Positions 1-11,400 of a DNA stretch of 64,000 nt are shown piece by piece. The first letter of the stretch is position 1. Each line of letters starts with the position of its first letter. Both the position numbers and the translations under genes were made by a program. The stretch comes from Yponomeuta sedellus (Eukaryota; Arthropoda; Insecta; Lepidoptera; Yponomeutidae): contig OW203725.1 in assembly GCA_934045075.1 (NCBI GenBank), positions 16,304,269 to 16,368,268 on the forward strand, written 5' to 3'. Below the pieces are notes generated by a model that had not been told where the DNA came from, ran no database searches, and worked only from the letters and a program-made list of their open reading frames with translations.

Positions 1-66
1 AAGCCGGGTGATTTCACTAAGCCTTGATTTTCTTAGTTACCCTTTTTATACATCTTTATACTCCAG

Positions 67-1948
67 ATTTTGTATATGGAGGATGACCAGGCGATGGTAT
101 GTGGCGTAAATATCATAATAGACATGGCCGACGTTACGATGTCTCATTTGGCACAAACTACGCCTGCGCTGTTGAAGAAAATGATATATTTCTTACAGGT
201 ATCATCCACATTTGTATTTCCAGTAGATTATCATATGATTATGAGCATTTAGATTTTTCGATACTAATTTATCTAATTTTTTTTTCAGAACGCCTCACCA
301 ATGCGTGTTAAAGGATTGCATTACTTGAATACCCCTCCAGGATTTGAAGTTATGTTTAACCTTATAAAGTCGTTCTTTAACGAAAAAAATACAAGCCGGG
401 TAAGCAATACACCTGCTGTGTGGCGTCGGCCTAGAGAATAGCACCAACCCAATTCTTTCCGCGGGTGTCGTAAAAGGCGATAAAGGGACACAAACCGGGG
501 GGTGAGCAGCAGCGCCACCTGCAGTACAATTCCACCGAACTGCGATCCCCAACCCGCATGCCCAGCGTGGGGGTTATGGGCATTAGCCCTATGATAGCAC
601 AACGTGGCGCTCTTTAGGGGAGGGCTATGTCCAGTAGACTAGTATAGCCTGACGACGAAGTAACACAACGAAAGTTGGAAGGTTGTTGGAGATGATCATT
701 TTAATAAGATGACCTTCTTCATTCAGGACATAACTTTGAGCGTTGTTTACTCTTCTGGAGCCGATTCTCGCACATGCAAATTGAAAGCATAGACGCAAAA
801 TATTCGAAGGCTAGACATTTTTAGCATAAAAATAAAATAAGATGAGATAACTGGACAGAGTTATTTTCACATTTATCTTCTCATTCTAATTCGATCTAGC
901 TCAGAATACAAATGTTGGCTGTCGTTCGACTTTTTATGTAGAATTCAAGTCATAAGCCTTAAGAATTGTATACTAATTATTTACTAATGAAGTGAAAACT
1001 GGCTCCCAGGATCTCCTTTATAAAACACTAGCTGTCCCAGCAAACTTCGTTCCGCCATAGAATCCGCTTATACGATTCTTGATACCATGGCATCGCAAAA
1101 TCACATAATTATCTTAGAGTTCGGTTTGAAAAAGTTTATAGTAACACCACATTATTATGCCACGCATTACCGCAGTATGTATATCAATATTTATATTTGC
1201 ACCAACTACCCGTCTCACTTTTCCTCCAGCAACGCTCCCTCGTAGATTGTCTGGAAGAACCTCTGAGCAATAAGGCCGCCAATTGTACTGTATCTTTGTA
1301 ATTATTTTAGGTTCGTTTTTTCCTGGTGTACAATAAAGAATATTGTTATCTTATCTTATGTTACCGGGATATCAAGTATCTTCAAGTCCCAATTCAGATC
1401 TTTGTCTATTTGTATACCTATGCAAGTGAATGGGATACTAAAAGACTATTTTTTTCAGTTATATGTTCACAATAAGAACTACGAGTCGCTTTACAAACAT
1501 ATTCCCAAGGAGATATTGCCCGAAGGCTATGGCGATGATGGCAGCTCAATTCAGAGTATTATCTGTAATTTAAAATAAGTTTTACCGTTTCTTTTTATGT
1601 TCATTATGAGTAAATGAAAATATGTACTAAGTAGTTAGTAAGTAGTAAGTTAATATTAACGATAAACAAAATCTACACCTATGCCACATGTATTTCATGT
1701 CAGAAGCGCAGATTTCTCTTTGGAAGAACAAGGGTATTAAGACTTAAAATCTTCAGCTTAACACCGGTAAATCACATTGTATTTTTCTGTCTTCAGATTA
1801 CTGGACTAACAAGATAGAAGAATACTGGTCGGTTTTGCTTGAGGACCTCACGTATGGAACAGACGAGTCCAAGCGACCTGGCAAGCCGAGGACTGCCGCA
1901 GACATGTTCGGGATTGACGGCTCTTTTATGCAGCTGCAGTTTGATTAA
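67..1948 (+). CDS. CRAL-TRIO (alpha-TTP-like) lipid carrier, copy 1, 3' part only
   Basis: Spliced C-terminal part (166 codons plus stop) of a Sec14/CRAL-TRIO protein, a cytosolic carrier of a small hydrophobic ligand. Exons read from AG/GT borders: 67-198, 289-399, 1459-1564, 1797-1948 (TAA 1946-1948); phases 0, 0, 1. They align with exons 4-7 of copy 2. Visible motifs are YMEDDQAMVCGVNIIIDMAD, then MSHLAQTTPALLKKM, PMRVKGLHYLN, IKSFFNEKNTSR, HIPKEILPEGYGDDGSS, and the tail KRPGKPRTAADMFGIDGSF. The basic pairs R-V-K and K...R sit where alpha-TTP has its phosphoinositide-binding residues (family knowledge). The usual LPxEYGG motif reads LPEGYGDDG here. The 5' exons lie left of the window. The ligand cannot be told from sequence. 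Confidence 0.85.
402..680 (+). repeat. LINE-like repeat ending in an RTE-type tail
   Basis: Starts two bases after the exon donor at 400. It carries GC-rich text (CGGGTGTCGTAAAAGGCGAT at 462-481) and ends with the 3'-tail motif GGGGAGGGCTATGTCCAG...ATAGCCTGACGACGAAG at about 616-660. The same tail recurs at 2718, 14314 and 21190, each followed by a short purine-rich or (GAA/GAY)n run, as in lepidopteran RTE-type non-LTR elements. Family assignment is from memory of such tails. Confidence 0.5.
755..1018 (+). repeat. Intron segment of copy 1 duplicated at 3340-3590
   Basis: Shares long stretches with 3340-3590, for example GACGCAAAATATTCGAAGGC and TTTTTATGTAGAATTCAAGT in the same order, with scattered substitutions and small indels. 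The other copy is followed by a decayed last-exon sequence, so this is a piece of gene duplication and not only a dispersed repeat. Confidence 0.7.
1029..1435 (+). repeat. Helitron-like dispersed repeat split by a LINE 3' tail
   Basis: Begins ACTAGCTGTCCCAGCAAACT and resumes at about 1359 with TTACCGGGATATCAAGTATC. The contiguous version is at 37219-37470 and another at 7325-7540. The reverse complement of the start ends in CTAGT, like a Helitron 3' end. The interrupting piece (about 1146-1358) is a LINE tail: AATAAGGCCGCCAATTGTAC at 1268, then TGTACAATAAAGAATA. That tail recurs near 19262, 25830 and inverted near 53560-53640. Confidence 0.5.
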
Positions 1949-2218
1949 AAATATAACTGGCCTCTATTGAAATCACAGAATGTTCTGTGATTGAAATGTA
2001 CTAACTATTCGTCCATTCGATGAGCATGCAGGATGGACTTTATAGTGAACTAGCGGAGCCGACAGACCTTGTACTGCATGCAGCGAAATCTCCCAGGGAA
2101 ATTTGTGAATCTAAACCATCCAAGACGCCACACAAAACGCATACAAAAAAATCTGTAAAATCTGTCCAGCGGTTTAAGACAGCGGCGTATGTCACTGAAC
2201 TCCTCCTTGTACAGTAGA

Positions 2219-2457
2219 ATATATAATATAATATAATATAATATAATATAATATAATATAATATAATATAATATAATATAATATAATATAATATAATATA
2301 ATATAATATAATATAATATAATATAATATAATATAATATAATATAATATAATATAATATAATATAATATAATATAATATAATATAATATAATATAATATA
2401 ATATAATATAATATAATATAATATAATATAATATAATATAATATAATATAATATATA
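2219..2457. repeat. (TATAA)n pentanucleotide microsatellite
   Basis: About 47 uninterrupted copies of a 5-base AT-only unit, with one slip near 2451. It starts 270 bases past the copy 1 stop codon. Confidence 0.97.
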
Positions 2458-2715
2458 AAGAGAATTTATATAAAATTCTGAAACTGCTTTTATTCTCTCT
2501 TATTCACACTCTGCACTCTACATACCTATTAATAATGAATACTAGTTACATACATAATAGTATAATAATTATGATACTTCATATATATTATTTCTAGATA
2601 GATCCTACAGATAATTATGTAGTATAGTTAAGAGTTGTACCATTAGACACCGATTAGTAACCAACTTATACAAACTTAAACGTTTAACGGGTAAGCGCAA
2701 TTTATTATTAAGTGA

Positions 2716-2800
2716 AGGCGCTCATTAGGGGAAGGCTAAGTCCAGCAATGGACTACTTAATATAGCCTGAAGAAGAAGAAAAAGAAGAAAATAAAAAGTA
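2716..2800 (+). repeat. RTE-type LINE 3' tail
   Basis: GGCGCTCATTAGGGGAAGGC, then CCAGCAATGGACTA...ATAGCCTGAAGAAG and a purine-rich (GAA)n run. This is a 5'-truncated insertion keeping only the 3' end. Confidence 0.6.
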
Positions 2801-3214
2801 ATATAATTGATTTACCTACGAAGCAATTTCTATTATAGACTACACTTGACGATATACTAAAGACATTAAAGACCTCATTTTTTAATACTTATATTTTTCT
2901 CACTTTTAATGTACTATGTAAAATATTCTACTTCAATAAAAATGTTAAGATGTCAGGTGTGTGATTTTCCTAAAATCATTTGGAGATGTTTTCTTGTTGC
3001 ATGGTACTAGTGTTTTATAATCGTCGTTGTTTTGGTAGGCAAACGTTTTAAAGTTTTCGACGTCCGACCTTATTACACGCCTTTGAGAAGTAAATCTTTT
3101 AGTTGTTGCCAAGTTCAAACCGGCACATACATTTTGGGCACCACTCACTATCGATAATACCATAATACTCGCATACCTACTACGAATTGCAGCATGTTGC
3201 ATGATTTCGAACCG

Positions 3215-3335
3215 ATTCCATGTTTATTGCGTAGCTGTCTCCCTTCTTGTTAATTTATGCATTAATCGACTTTGCAATGTACACCGAATTGTCATAGTAA
3301 ACTATAAATTGTATTTCTACGAAACAGTCCCCAGG
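3215..3335. repeat. Dispersed repeat paired with 55140-55262
   Basis: The two segments share a diverged block, including TTGTTAAT..., AATGTACA(C/T)CGAATTG and GT(A/T)(T/G)TTCTACGAAAC. Class unknown. Confidence 0.4.
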
Positions 3336-3339
3336 GAAC

Positions 3340-3703
3340 CGATTCTCACCCATGCGAATTAAAAGTGTAGACGCAAAATATTCGAAGGCTTAGATATTTG
3401 TCGCATAAAAATAAGATAACTCGACAGTCATTAGATATTTATTTTCTCTCTCGAATTCAATCCAGCATGGCGTTCAGAATACAGATTTTGGCTGACGCTC
3501 AAGTTTTTATGTAGAATTCAAGTAATAAGCTTTAGAGTCGTATACGAATTATTTGCTAATGAAGTGAGAATACGCTCCCAAGTCCGTTTTTATTGAGGGT
3601 CTCATATTTGAAACACACGAGCCAAAGCGACCTAGCAAGCCGAGGACTGCGGCACAAATGGTAACGGTTAATAAGCTCTTCCATGCAGTTGGAGATTGAT
3701 TAA
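3340..3703 (+). pseudogene. Decayed CRAL-TRIO last exon with duplicated intron DNA
   Basis: 3593-3703 matches the last exon of copy 1 base by base over most of its length: TTGAGG.., then GAGCCAAAGCGACCTAGCAA and GCCGAGGACTGC. A +1 shift after GCGGCACAAATG destroys the MFGIDGSF tail, and no acceptor or upstream exon is present. Just before it, 3340-3590 copies the intron segment 755-1018 of copy 1. The block therefore looks like a tandem duplicate of the 3' half of a CRAL-TRIO gene that lost its middle and decayed. It cannot encode a working protein. Confidence 0.75.
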
Positions 3704-3761
3704 GAGGTGCCGCTGGACTTTTTCTGTTGGCATATGATGAAAAATATCCTGAATTTGACTG

Positions 3762-3968
3762 CCTCGTTAGTCTAGCCGTTTAGGTGCTTGGCAATCAAGA
3801 CAGAGGTCTTGGGTTCGATTACCACTGGGTGCCGCCAAACATTTGTAGAAGCGTCCACAGTCTGGGTATGTTTTCATATTTGTGATGTGCTTGCCTGGTT
3901 ACTTATCCTTATCTTTGTTTGGGAACAGATCCAGTGATTGTGTTGTGTGGAAGTTATTATCATTAAAA
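3762..3968 (+). repeat. tRNA-derived SINE
   Basis: The head is tRNA-like: TCTAGCCGTTTAGGTGCTTG and a B-box-like GGGTTCGATTACCACTG. The body is CCACAGTCTGGGTATGTTTTC, TTTGTGATGTGCTTGCCTGG and CAGTGATTGTGTTGTGTGGA. The same body occurs at 26152, 36163 (inverted), 37112 (inverted), 48746 and 58655 (inverted). Confidence 0.75.
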
Positions 3969-4014
3969 TTTATTATTAATTTTGCAGTGAATCATCTCTA
4001 TGTTGAAAGAAAAA

Positions 4015-4310
4015 GAATATAATAATGTGGGTACGGCGATATAATTCCGATGTAAAACCTAACTGCAAAGTAGGTACTCGCGGCTGCAAGTGCTGCAAAT
4101 TACTTCAGCCAGATGTTCGCTGCCTGTAAGTAATACAGAGAGTATTGTAAAGAGGTTCGAAATTTCACTGATGCCGTTACTTGCCCATTGGCTTAGTTGG
4201 GAGAGCGCTGGCACGGTTAGCCAGAGGTCGAGGGTTCGGGTCCCGGAATGGATGGAATATTTAGCCTCTAAATAGGTTTTTAAAATTTTCCTTAGCACGG
4301 GTTATGCAAC
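4015..4310 (+). repeat. Dispersed repeat, rearranged relative to 31490-31730
   Basis: Contains GTGGGTACGGCGATATAATT, TTACTTCAGCCAGAT and GAGAGTATTGTAAAGAGGTT, then a tRNA-like stretch, then TTAGCCTCTAAATAGGTTTT. The inverse copy at 31490-31730 carries the same blocks but with the last block first and no tRNA-like part. Confidence 0.5.
4183..4253 (+). repeat. tRNA-like sequence (tRNA-derived, probably a SINE head)
   Basis: It folds as a cloverleaf: a 5-of-7 acceptor stem, D-arm GGCTTAGTTGGGAGAGC, a perfect 5-bp anticodon stem CTGGC/GCCAG at 4208-4224, and a T-arm with the TTCGGGT loop. The loop has C at position 33 instead of U and the T stem pairs at only three positions, so it is not a convincing working tRNA. 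If read as one, the anticodon would be GGU (Thr). Confidence 0.5.
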
Positions 4311-5450
4311 AAAAAGAATATAAATTAAATTCCAATGTTTACGTCATCGTAGCTATACGTAATTGTTTATTTAGCCTTAATAAAGATATACCTAATTTAA
4401 ACATCTCGTTTTACTGTTTTGCTAACGGATCCTTTATATGCGAAAGGGAGCAGATCTCGGATCACTTTCTCCAGAAATCGGGGATTCTGTCTGTCCTTTA
4501 GGAGGACCTTAAACGTTTTAGTGGTTGGTCTCTTGGCTTGGGTTCTAGAGTGAATATTTAATATTGTCTATGAGAGAGTTTCCCGTTACTTAATTATGAT
4601 AATATAGAACCTTGCACTCATATATTTGTAGTTTACATTATTTTGTACATTGTAATTTTATGCGCGTCGTCAGTATATAGTCTACGACACTTACACATAT
4701 CCCATTTAGGCTGCAATACGACTTTTTCTATCAGTTTATCACCGGACATCTCAACTTCGATGTCTTTCATTTTGTTTGAGCTTTCTCGAGCGGAGAACGT
4801 GCCACAGCTGAGGTAATCTGTGCCATAGCTACAGAAAATTAATCAATAGTAAGTATGCTAGGTATATATAACGATTTTTTGCCCTTTTATCAGCAGTTTT
4901 CCAGAGATATCGTTCAGTCGATGTTGAATGATAAGGATAGCGTTTTAGTACGATTACGTAGCAGTCAATAAAGTGGCTCATAATACTCTGTGCCTTCTGT
5001 TGACCAAATATCTGACACAAGCGGTAAGTTATTTCTATTTAGTTTTGTTTCATACATAAAAAGTTAAAAACTACTTGACTCTATTATTTAAACTTGTAAT
5101 TTTGTTCGCTAGCTACAGTGTGAGTATAAAATGTTTATCATGGTAGGACATTTTAAACGTCCACTAATTTTGCAACGCTGACGAATTAAATGGGTGCAAC
5201 CTTATCTAGACAGTATTATATAAAAAAATAGAAAGAATTTAATCAACAACCGCAATAACGTAAAATATACAGCGGCATCGGCAGTACTTAACAAAATGTT
5301 GTGTTTTCTATTCCCTTTATATTAATTTTAATATAGTCTTAAGTAGTTTCGCAAATATATATATGACTAAGAAAACCGCGTTAATAATCGCCATAAAGAA
5401 TGCTATCAGACTAATGCTATAAACGACTTTGCTATGACAACAGAAACACA

Positions 5451-8400
5451 ATGACGATACGGGAGTTGCCCTTGGAACTGGCCCGCATTGCGAAAGATGA
5501 ACTGAATGAGGATCCAAAACGTCTGCAAGAAGATGTACAAAGTATCAAAGATTGGGTCTCAAAGCAGCCACACTTGAAAGCCAGAACTGGTGAGTATTTG
5601 GTAAGCGAGTTGTAAGAAGGCATATTCCAGATTTTTTTTCTATTATTTTGAGTAAAAATTGATCCATTTGCGTTAAAAAGTTTGATTAATGAAGTGTTTC
5701 AACTATAACGTGTTGTCAAAATAAAGCAAAAACTGTAAACCGTTTCTTCATCTTCAGTGTCAATAAAATAAAGCACCTCAGATAAGCTAACAATATAAAT
5801 TTATTTTTATTTGCCATACTAATTGACTCTGCTAGGTTTAAAGGATAGTTTGATAATTCTAGTTTTAAATATTTGCTTTCTGGAAGAAATTGCTGTTAGT
5901 GACATTACACGTTGTATTCAGGGGGGGGGGGGGTGAATAATATAGGATAGGAATAAGGGAACTATCTGATTCACTGAAATTTTACATCATTTGATGTTTT
6001 TGCTGCTATTTTGCAATTTAATGGTGAATTTCAGATGACCAATGGCTTATAGCTATACTGCGAGGATGCAAGTTCAGCCTAGAGCGGGCCAAGTCAAAGT
6101 TAGATCTATTCTACACTTTACGAACAACAGCCTCCGACATCACTAAACGACTGAAGCCTACGGCACCCCGATTCCTAGAGGTTTTAAGACTGGGGTAAGT
6201 AGATTTAACAATAAATTTGTTTGCTTTTTGTGGGAGATTTTCATTACATTGACACTAAATCGCAATCCTAATACTATGCCTCCGACTCGACGTCTATCTT
6301 ACCTACAAAAGGTGTAACCCTCTTTTAAAAAAAATCCAAATTTAGTGTTAAAAAAGTTTTTATGCCACACCTGGCAATAAAGTGGCTTTTTCCGCACGCT
6401 GCGCGTACGGAAAAAGCCGCTTTCTGGCCAAGTGTAGACATAAAAAGATGTACACAACACGGGAGGTAATAAAGAAAGCTCTCGATCGCATATTTACGTC
6501 CCTCGCTTGCAGCTCGGGCCGCAAACTTCTGCGATCTCGGCCTTTCTTTGTATTACCACCCTAGTTGTATAATGTACTATTACGGATATTCCACCGTAGC
6601 GCCTAAGCTAGTGATCCAATTTTGATGAAAGAAGTGTCAAGATATCTTGCATTATGGCCCGGTGACATAGGCTACATTTTGTATAAACAAAAAATATTCT
6701 TACCATCGGCTTCTGAATTGAGAAATTCACTAAGTAAATACTTAAGTATCGTCGTATGAGAAATCTGACGTAACAGGCGGATATTCTTTTAACTTTTTAA
6801 TTTGTGGCGTTAGATAGCTCCGAGTCGCCATTTTAGTGTTTACATATTTTAATTCACGCCACGGGGAACCGGAGGGCTGGCGCATACCTCGGCCCGTCTC
6901 GGCCAAAGGAAAAGTCTGGCCATCCAAAGGGAGAATGTTGCCAGCAATCTGGGCTCCCTGCCCACCTGGGGAATTTTTTTAAATTGTAAATAAAAATTAT
7001 AGGTATTTTTATCCGTTTATATTAATTAGTTTTTAAATTTGTTATGAATTTAATCTTTAATTTAGTATTATATTTCAGTTTATGTTTACTTTATTAAGAA
7101 CCTGCAATGTTAAAAAAATTTAAATTTTTTAAACCAGCTGTTATTCTTACAAGGCATTTAATTTTTTACAGAGCTTGTGTGATATTACCAAAAGCACAGG
7201 ATGTTTCACCTCGCGTAATTCTCTTGAGGCCCGGCGCTTTTGATCCAGAAAAATACAGCATCATTGATGTGTTATGCGTCTTTTACTATTTGGTTCAGGT
7301 ATCTATCATCTACGTAGTTTAACTTTACTAACTGTGCTGGCGAACTTTATACTTACCCCCACAAAATCCGTTTATACAATTCTTGTTAATATGGCAACGC
7401 CATAAATAAATACCTTAGAGAAATACCCTCTCGAATGAATTATCCACCGGGATATCAAGTATAATTGAGACTAACAAATCAGATCTTTGTCCATCGGTAC
7501 GCCAAGTTTCGTTCAGTAACAAACATCCAAACATTTTGTCGGAAGAGTCCGATCAGGTTTCGCTCCGATTTTAGAATATTTTCGATTTTACAATATTTTC
7601 AGATTCTTGTGATGGAGGACGATACATCTACAATAGTTGGAACTAAGACGGTTGTTGATTATCAAGGTTTCAGCATGGGCCACCTGGCGCAAGTCAATCC
7701 GTCTGTTATTAAAAAGATGATTGTTATAGCTCAGGTATGGAATATAAATATGTTTTTCATTTCTTATGCTCGGAAAGTAGTGTTGTTTTGATCTGATTAT
7801 TGGGTGGAAAATGCTGCTTCCCTCCATAACGAGGGAAATAATTATTAATAATAATTCACACAAATAATTATTATTAATTATTATCAATTATTAATCACAA
7901 ATAATAATTAATAATGTAAGTAGCTATTGTGTTCTGTAATAAAAATCATAGAAATAAAGATGATAAGAATGTTAATACGCTGTAATAACAACAATTATGA
8001 TGATAATAATAGTATTTAGTTGATTTGTAAATAATGTAAATAATGCATGCACTATTTGTGTATTCTACAATTTGCAATGCCTGTAAAAGGCGACTAAGTT
8101 TTAAGCGCTAACTTTATAATGAACATCAACTGTTACACTCGGTTGCAAATAAATTTGATTGATTGATTGATTGATTGAAAAACTCATACAAATTACTTCC
8201 CACCAAAGGGCGGGAATGAACTTAAAAAATAGAACTACTGTCAGTTGTGAAGAGTTTTTGTAATAAATAGGGTTTTTAAAAAAAAAATTAAAAAAAATGC
8301 TGCGGCCATGTGAGTTTCTAAACAGCCAGTGTGAACTTAGCGCAAACTTCTTTGAGCGGAATAAGCCGCAACAATTACGCGGTGAGTTCCATATTTAAAA

Positions 8401-11400
8401 TTTTACAAAGTCGACATAAATTGGCGGGATACTAATCTGTTATTATGCATCTGTGACGGAATTTAAAAAAAATTGGTAATTGTCTTTTATGCTAAGATTT
8501 GAATATTAAAAATTAGTTTTTATTTTCCTCATATTCAAAATGAAAAGTAGAGTGTTTAACACGGGTAAAAGAATCAATTCCTACTCTAACTATAGCTTAA
8601 ATACCTCGGGAATTGATTCTTTCCACCCTCGGTTAACAATTTACTATTTTTTATGTGGCCTTTAAAACTTTCACTGCAGGGCACAGGCCTTCTCTCAGAG
8701 AGAGAGTACGGGCTTGATTACCACGCGTGCATACCGCGGCAGTTTTGGAAATTTAAAGCTCTTGAAGTATTTGGGCACCTCAGACACTCAATTATGTTAT
8801 AAAATACTTATTAGCTAATAAGTATTTTAAAGTGTTTATTAAAATGCTTTTATTTTCAAATTATTATATACGTGAAATATACCTTCCTTGAAGTAAAAAT
8901 TTATTTATCGGTCCTATTAGTATACATACTCGATTCCTCTAAAAAACTCATCAAATTGAGTTTATACAGTGTTGGGTAACCGGAAAGCAATTTAGATTGA
9001 GTTTGAGAAAAGTATTAAGGAATCCTGTTTTTATAAATAAGACTGAAATTTATATAGTTTCTGGTGTACATTGTACAATAAATGCTTTATTTTTATAAAT
9101 AAATAGATATAAAAAAAATAAAAGTAACGAATAAAAATTTCTGGTTTTTGCGCACACTTTAACACAGCACATTAGCACACTGGCGCGCAGTGTTTTATCA
9201 GCAGCATGGCAAGTAGCTAACTTTTCTTCGGCCTGTTCCGTCTTTCACTCCGGAATACTGGCGTGAGTAATGCATGTTGAAGTTTAAGTTTTTGGTGGGT
9301 TGATTTTATTGACACTGAAGAAACGGTTTTCATATTTTGTGCTTTTTCAATAACACCTTGTATAAACGCTTTAACCCTTAACCAGGTCGTGGCGTAATAT
9401 ACCCTACTTTAGAACGAACCTATTCTGCAGTGGGTTGCATATATATACTTACTTTACGGGGTTATTTTGTATTCCTATGACGTTTTTAAGGGCACGTTCT
9501 AACCAAGATTCAGAAACATATGGTTTTTAAAAATGGTAGGTCGTCAAGAATAAAATGCCTTTTGTTACCAAATATGGCTTCGATTACACATAAACAATAT
9601 CACTACGTCTGACAAATATGTTACACCCGAATACTCCAAAATATTTCTAACGATTTCAAAACTGTAGATTACTATGAAAAGTTGGCAGCAAATCACAACC
9701 TTTACATGTTAGTTTCAGTCGCCGGTAAACTAAAATTTTAAAGGTTTGTGTGTTGTCGTCTATACAAGATATTTTTAAAATATTGACTATGCATTTTGAT
9801 TCTAGGATTCTATGCCACTAAGGTTAAAAGGTAACCATCATATCAACATGCCTGCAATTGCGGAGACAATATTTTCGTTTGTCAAAAGTTTGATAAACGA
9901 AAAAGCAAAACAAAGGGTAAGCAAATGAGTACTTTGCTAAAATATGTTGTAGTAAATTGTATTCATTCGATATCAACCCTTGTATGTCCCCACTGCAGGG
10001 GTACGGGTTTCTTCCTGCATCGCAGAAAGGTTAGGCAAACTCCACCTCGGGGGCCAAGTCCGGGTTGGTGGAGGATTGTAAGGCAGTAGCGGGTCTTACT
10101 GTCAGAAGTATCAAGCCGCCTATAAGGCCTCGGACACGGCTTAAAGACTGCCATTACAGGAGGACCAACGGCTTAGCGTGCCTTGCGAACTTGCGGAAGA
10201 GCTCGGAAAAATACCAATAGCGGTAGTCACGGGACGGTCACCCATCCTGCACCGCGCCTGTTGTTGCTTCATTGCTTGCGTTGTTGCACTCAAGTGATTG
10301 ATTCCAATCACTCGGTTCGGCTAGGCCATGAGCGCTTCTAGGCCACATACAAGGGTTGATTTCGATTATTACTCTCTAAAAATTGGAGCATGAATGAATT
10401 TTTGTGATGTTTATTTAGGTATTCCATTAAAAAGAAACTTATTATAATAAACGAAACTTCATTGCTTAATATCTCAAACAAGCGTAGTTAAATCTGTATA
10501 ATTTTCTACGCCTCAGGGGAGACAATTATTGAAAATATGTTAATTTGGACCCACCTGTTTAGGTTGAAAATTCAACTGTCTTATTTGGGCTTTCCATAAG
10601 ATTCTTCCGCATTCGGCAATTTGGTTTGACCATTGACACTCGTCATCAATAATCGCATCTAATTTAGCACAATCATGTTTTTTTGAAATCGAAACAAGCC
10701 ATTTGATTTCTGCGTAGTCAAAAAGAAACATACATTAATATACTTACATACGCGAGAAAACATTTCCCTCCTTTTTTCGCTAGTAACAAGGAAAAGTATG
10801 TTATTTTATGTTATTATTCTTGACGAAAATTTATTGGATATCTAACTGTGTATGTACTTTTTTTTTATTAAGTGTGACATGTTTTGTAACTATTTCATTT
10901 TGTATTGACATTTTTATATTAAATATCTGATAACATGTATTATTTCGTTTAATGTTTTAAATTTTGTGATGTGAATTACAGTAAAAGTAAAATGAAGTTT
11001 GTATGCCACTAATACAACCTTTGTATCCTAGATGAAACTCCACAAGAGCAACACAGAGCTTCTGGACCATTTCTCAAAAGACATTATTCCTGTCGAATAC
11101 GGCGGTAGTGGCGGAACTATTAGAGAAATAATCGGTAAGTGATTAAAGGATCGTTCGATAAATTAATCTCGATACTGAATATAAACTTTAAGATTAAAGA
11201 AACGTATAACGTGCGGCCATATTGGAGCATTTTGATCCGCTGCTCAAGGGAACAACGGAGAAAGAGTAAAGTTGTTAACACATCTGCAAAGTCGTAAATT
11301 TAACCGATTAAATTAAAATAAAAGTCGCTACGAGCAAAAAGCTTTAAAACAATGTTACGAGTATCTCCAATTAAAAAAAAATCTTGTGTCACACTATTTA

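Larger units (their letters stand above)
1949..5450. other. Intergenic region between copies 1 and 2
   Basis: No intact gene. It holds the (TATAA)n array, an RTE-type tail, a decayed exon duplicate, a tRNA-derived SINE and a tRNA-like sequence, all listed separately. About 4310-5230 has no structure I can name. A possible TATA-like TATATAAAAA lies near 5218, about 230 bases before the copy 2 start codon, but nothing confirms it as a promoter. Confidence 0.5.

Noticed and set aside
6742..6927. 61-codon minus-strand frame
   Set aside because: Lies in a GC-richer repeat-like stretch; possibly a decayed retroelement, but not enough to name one.
10540..10731. 63-codon minus-strand frame in copy 2 intron 5
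   Set aside because: Slightly protein-like composition, but no known motif and no support for splicing.
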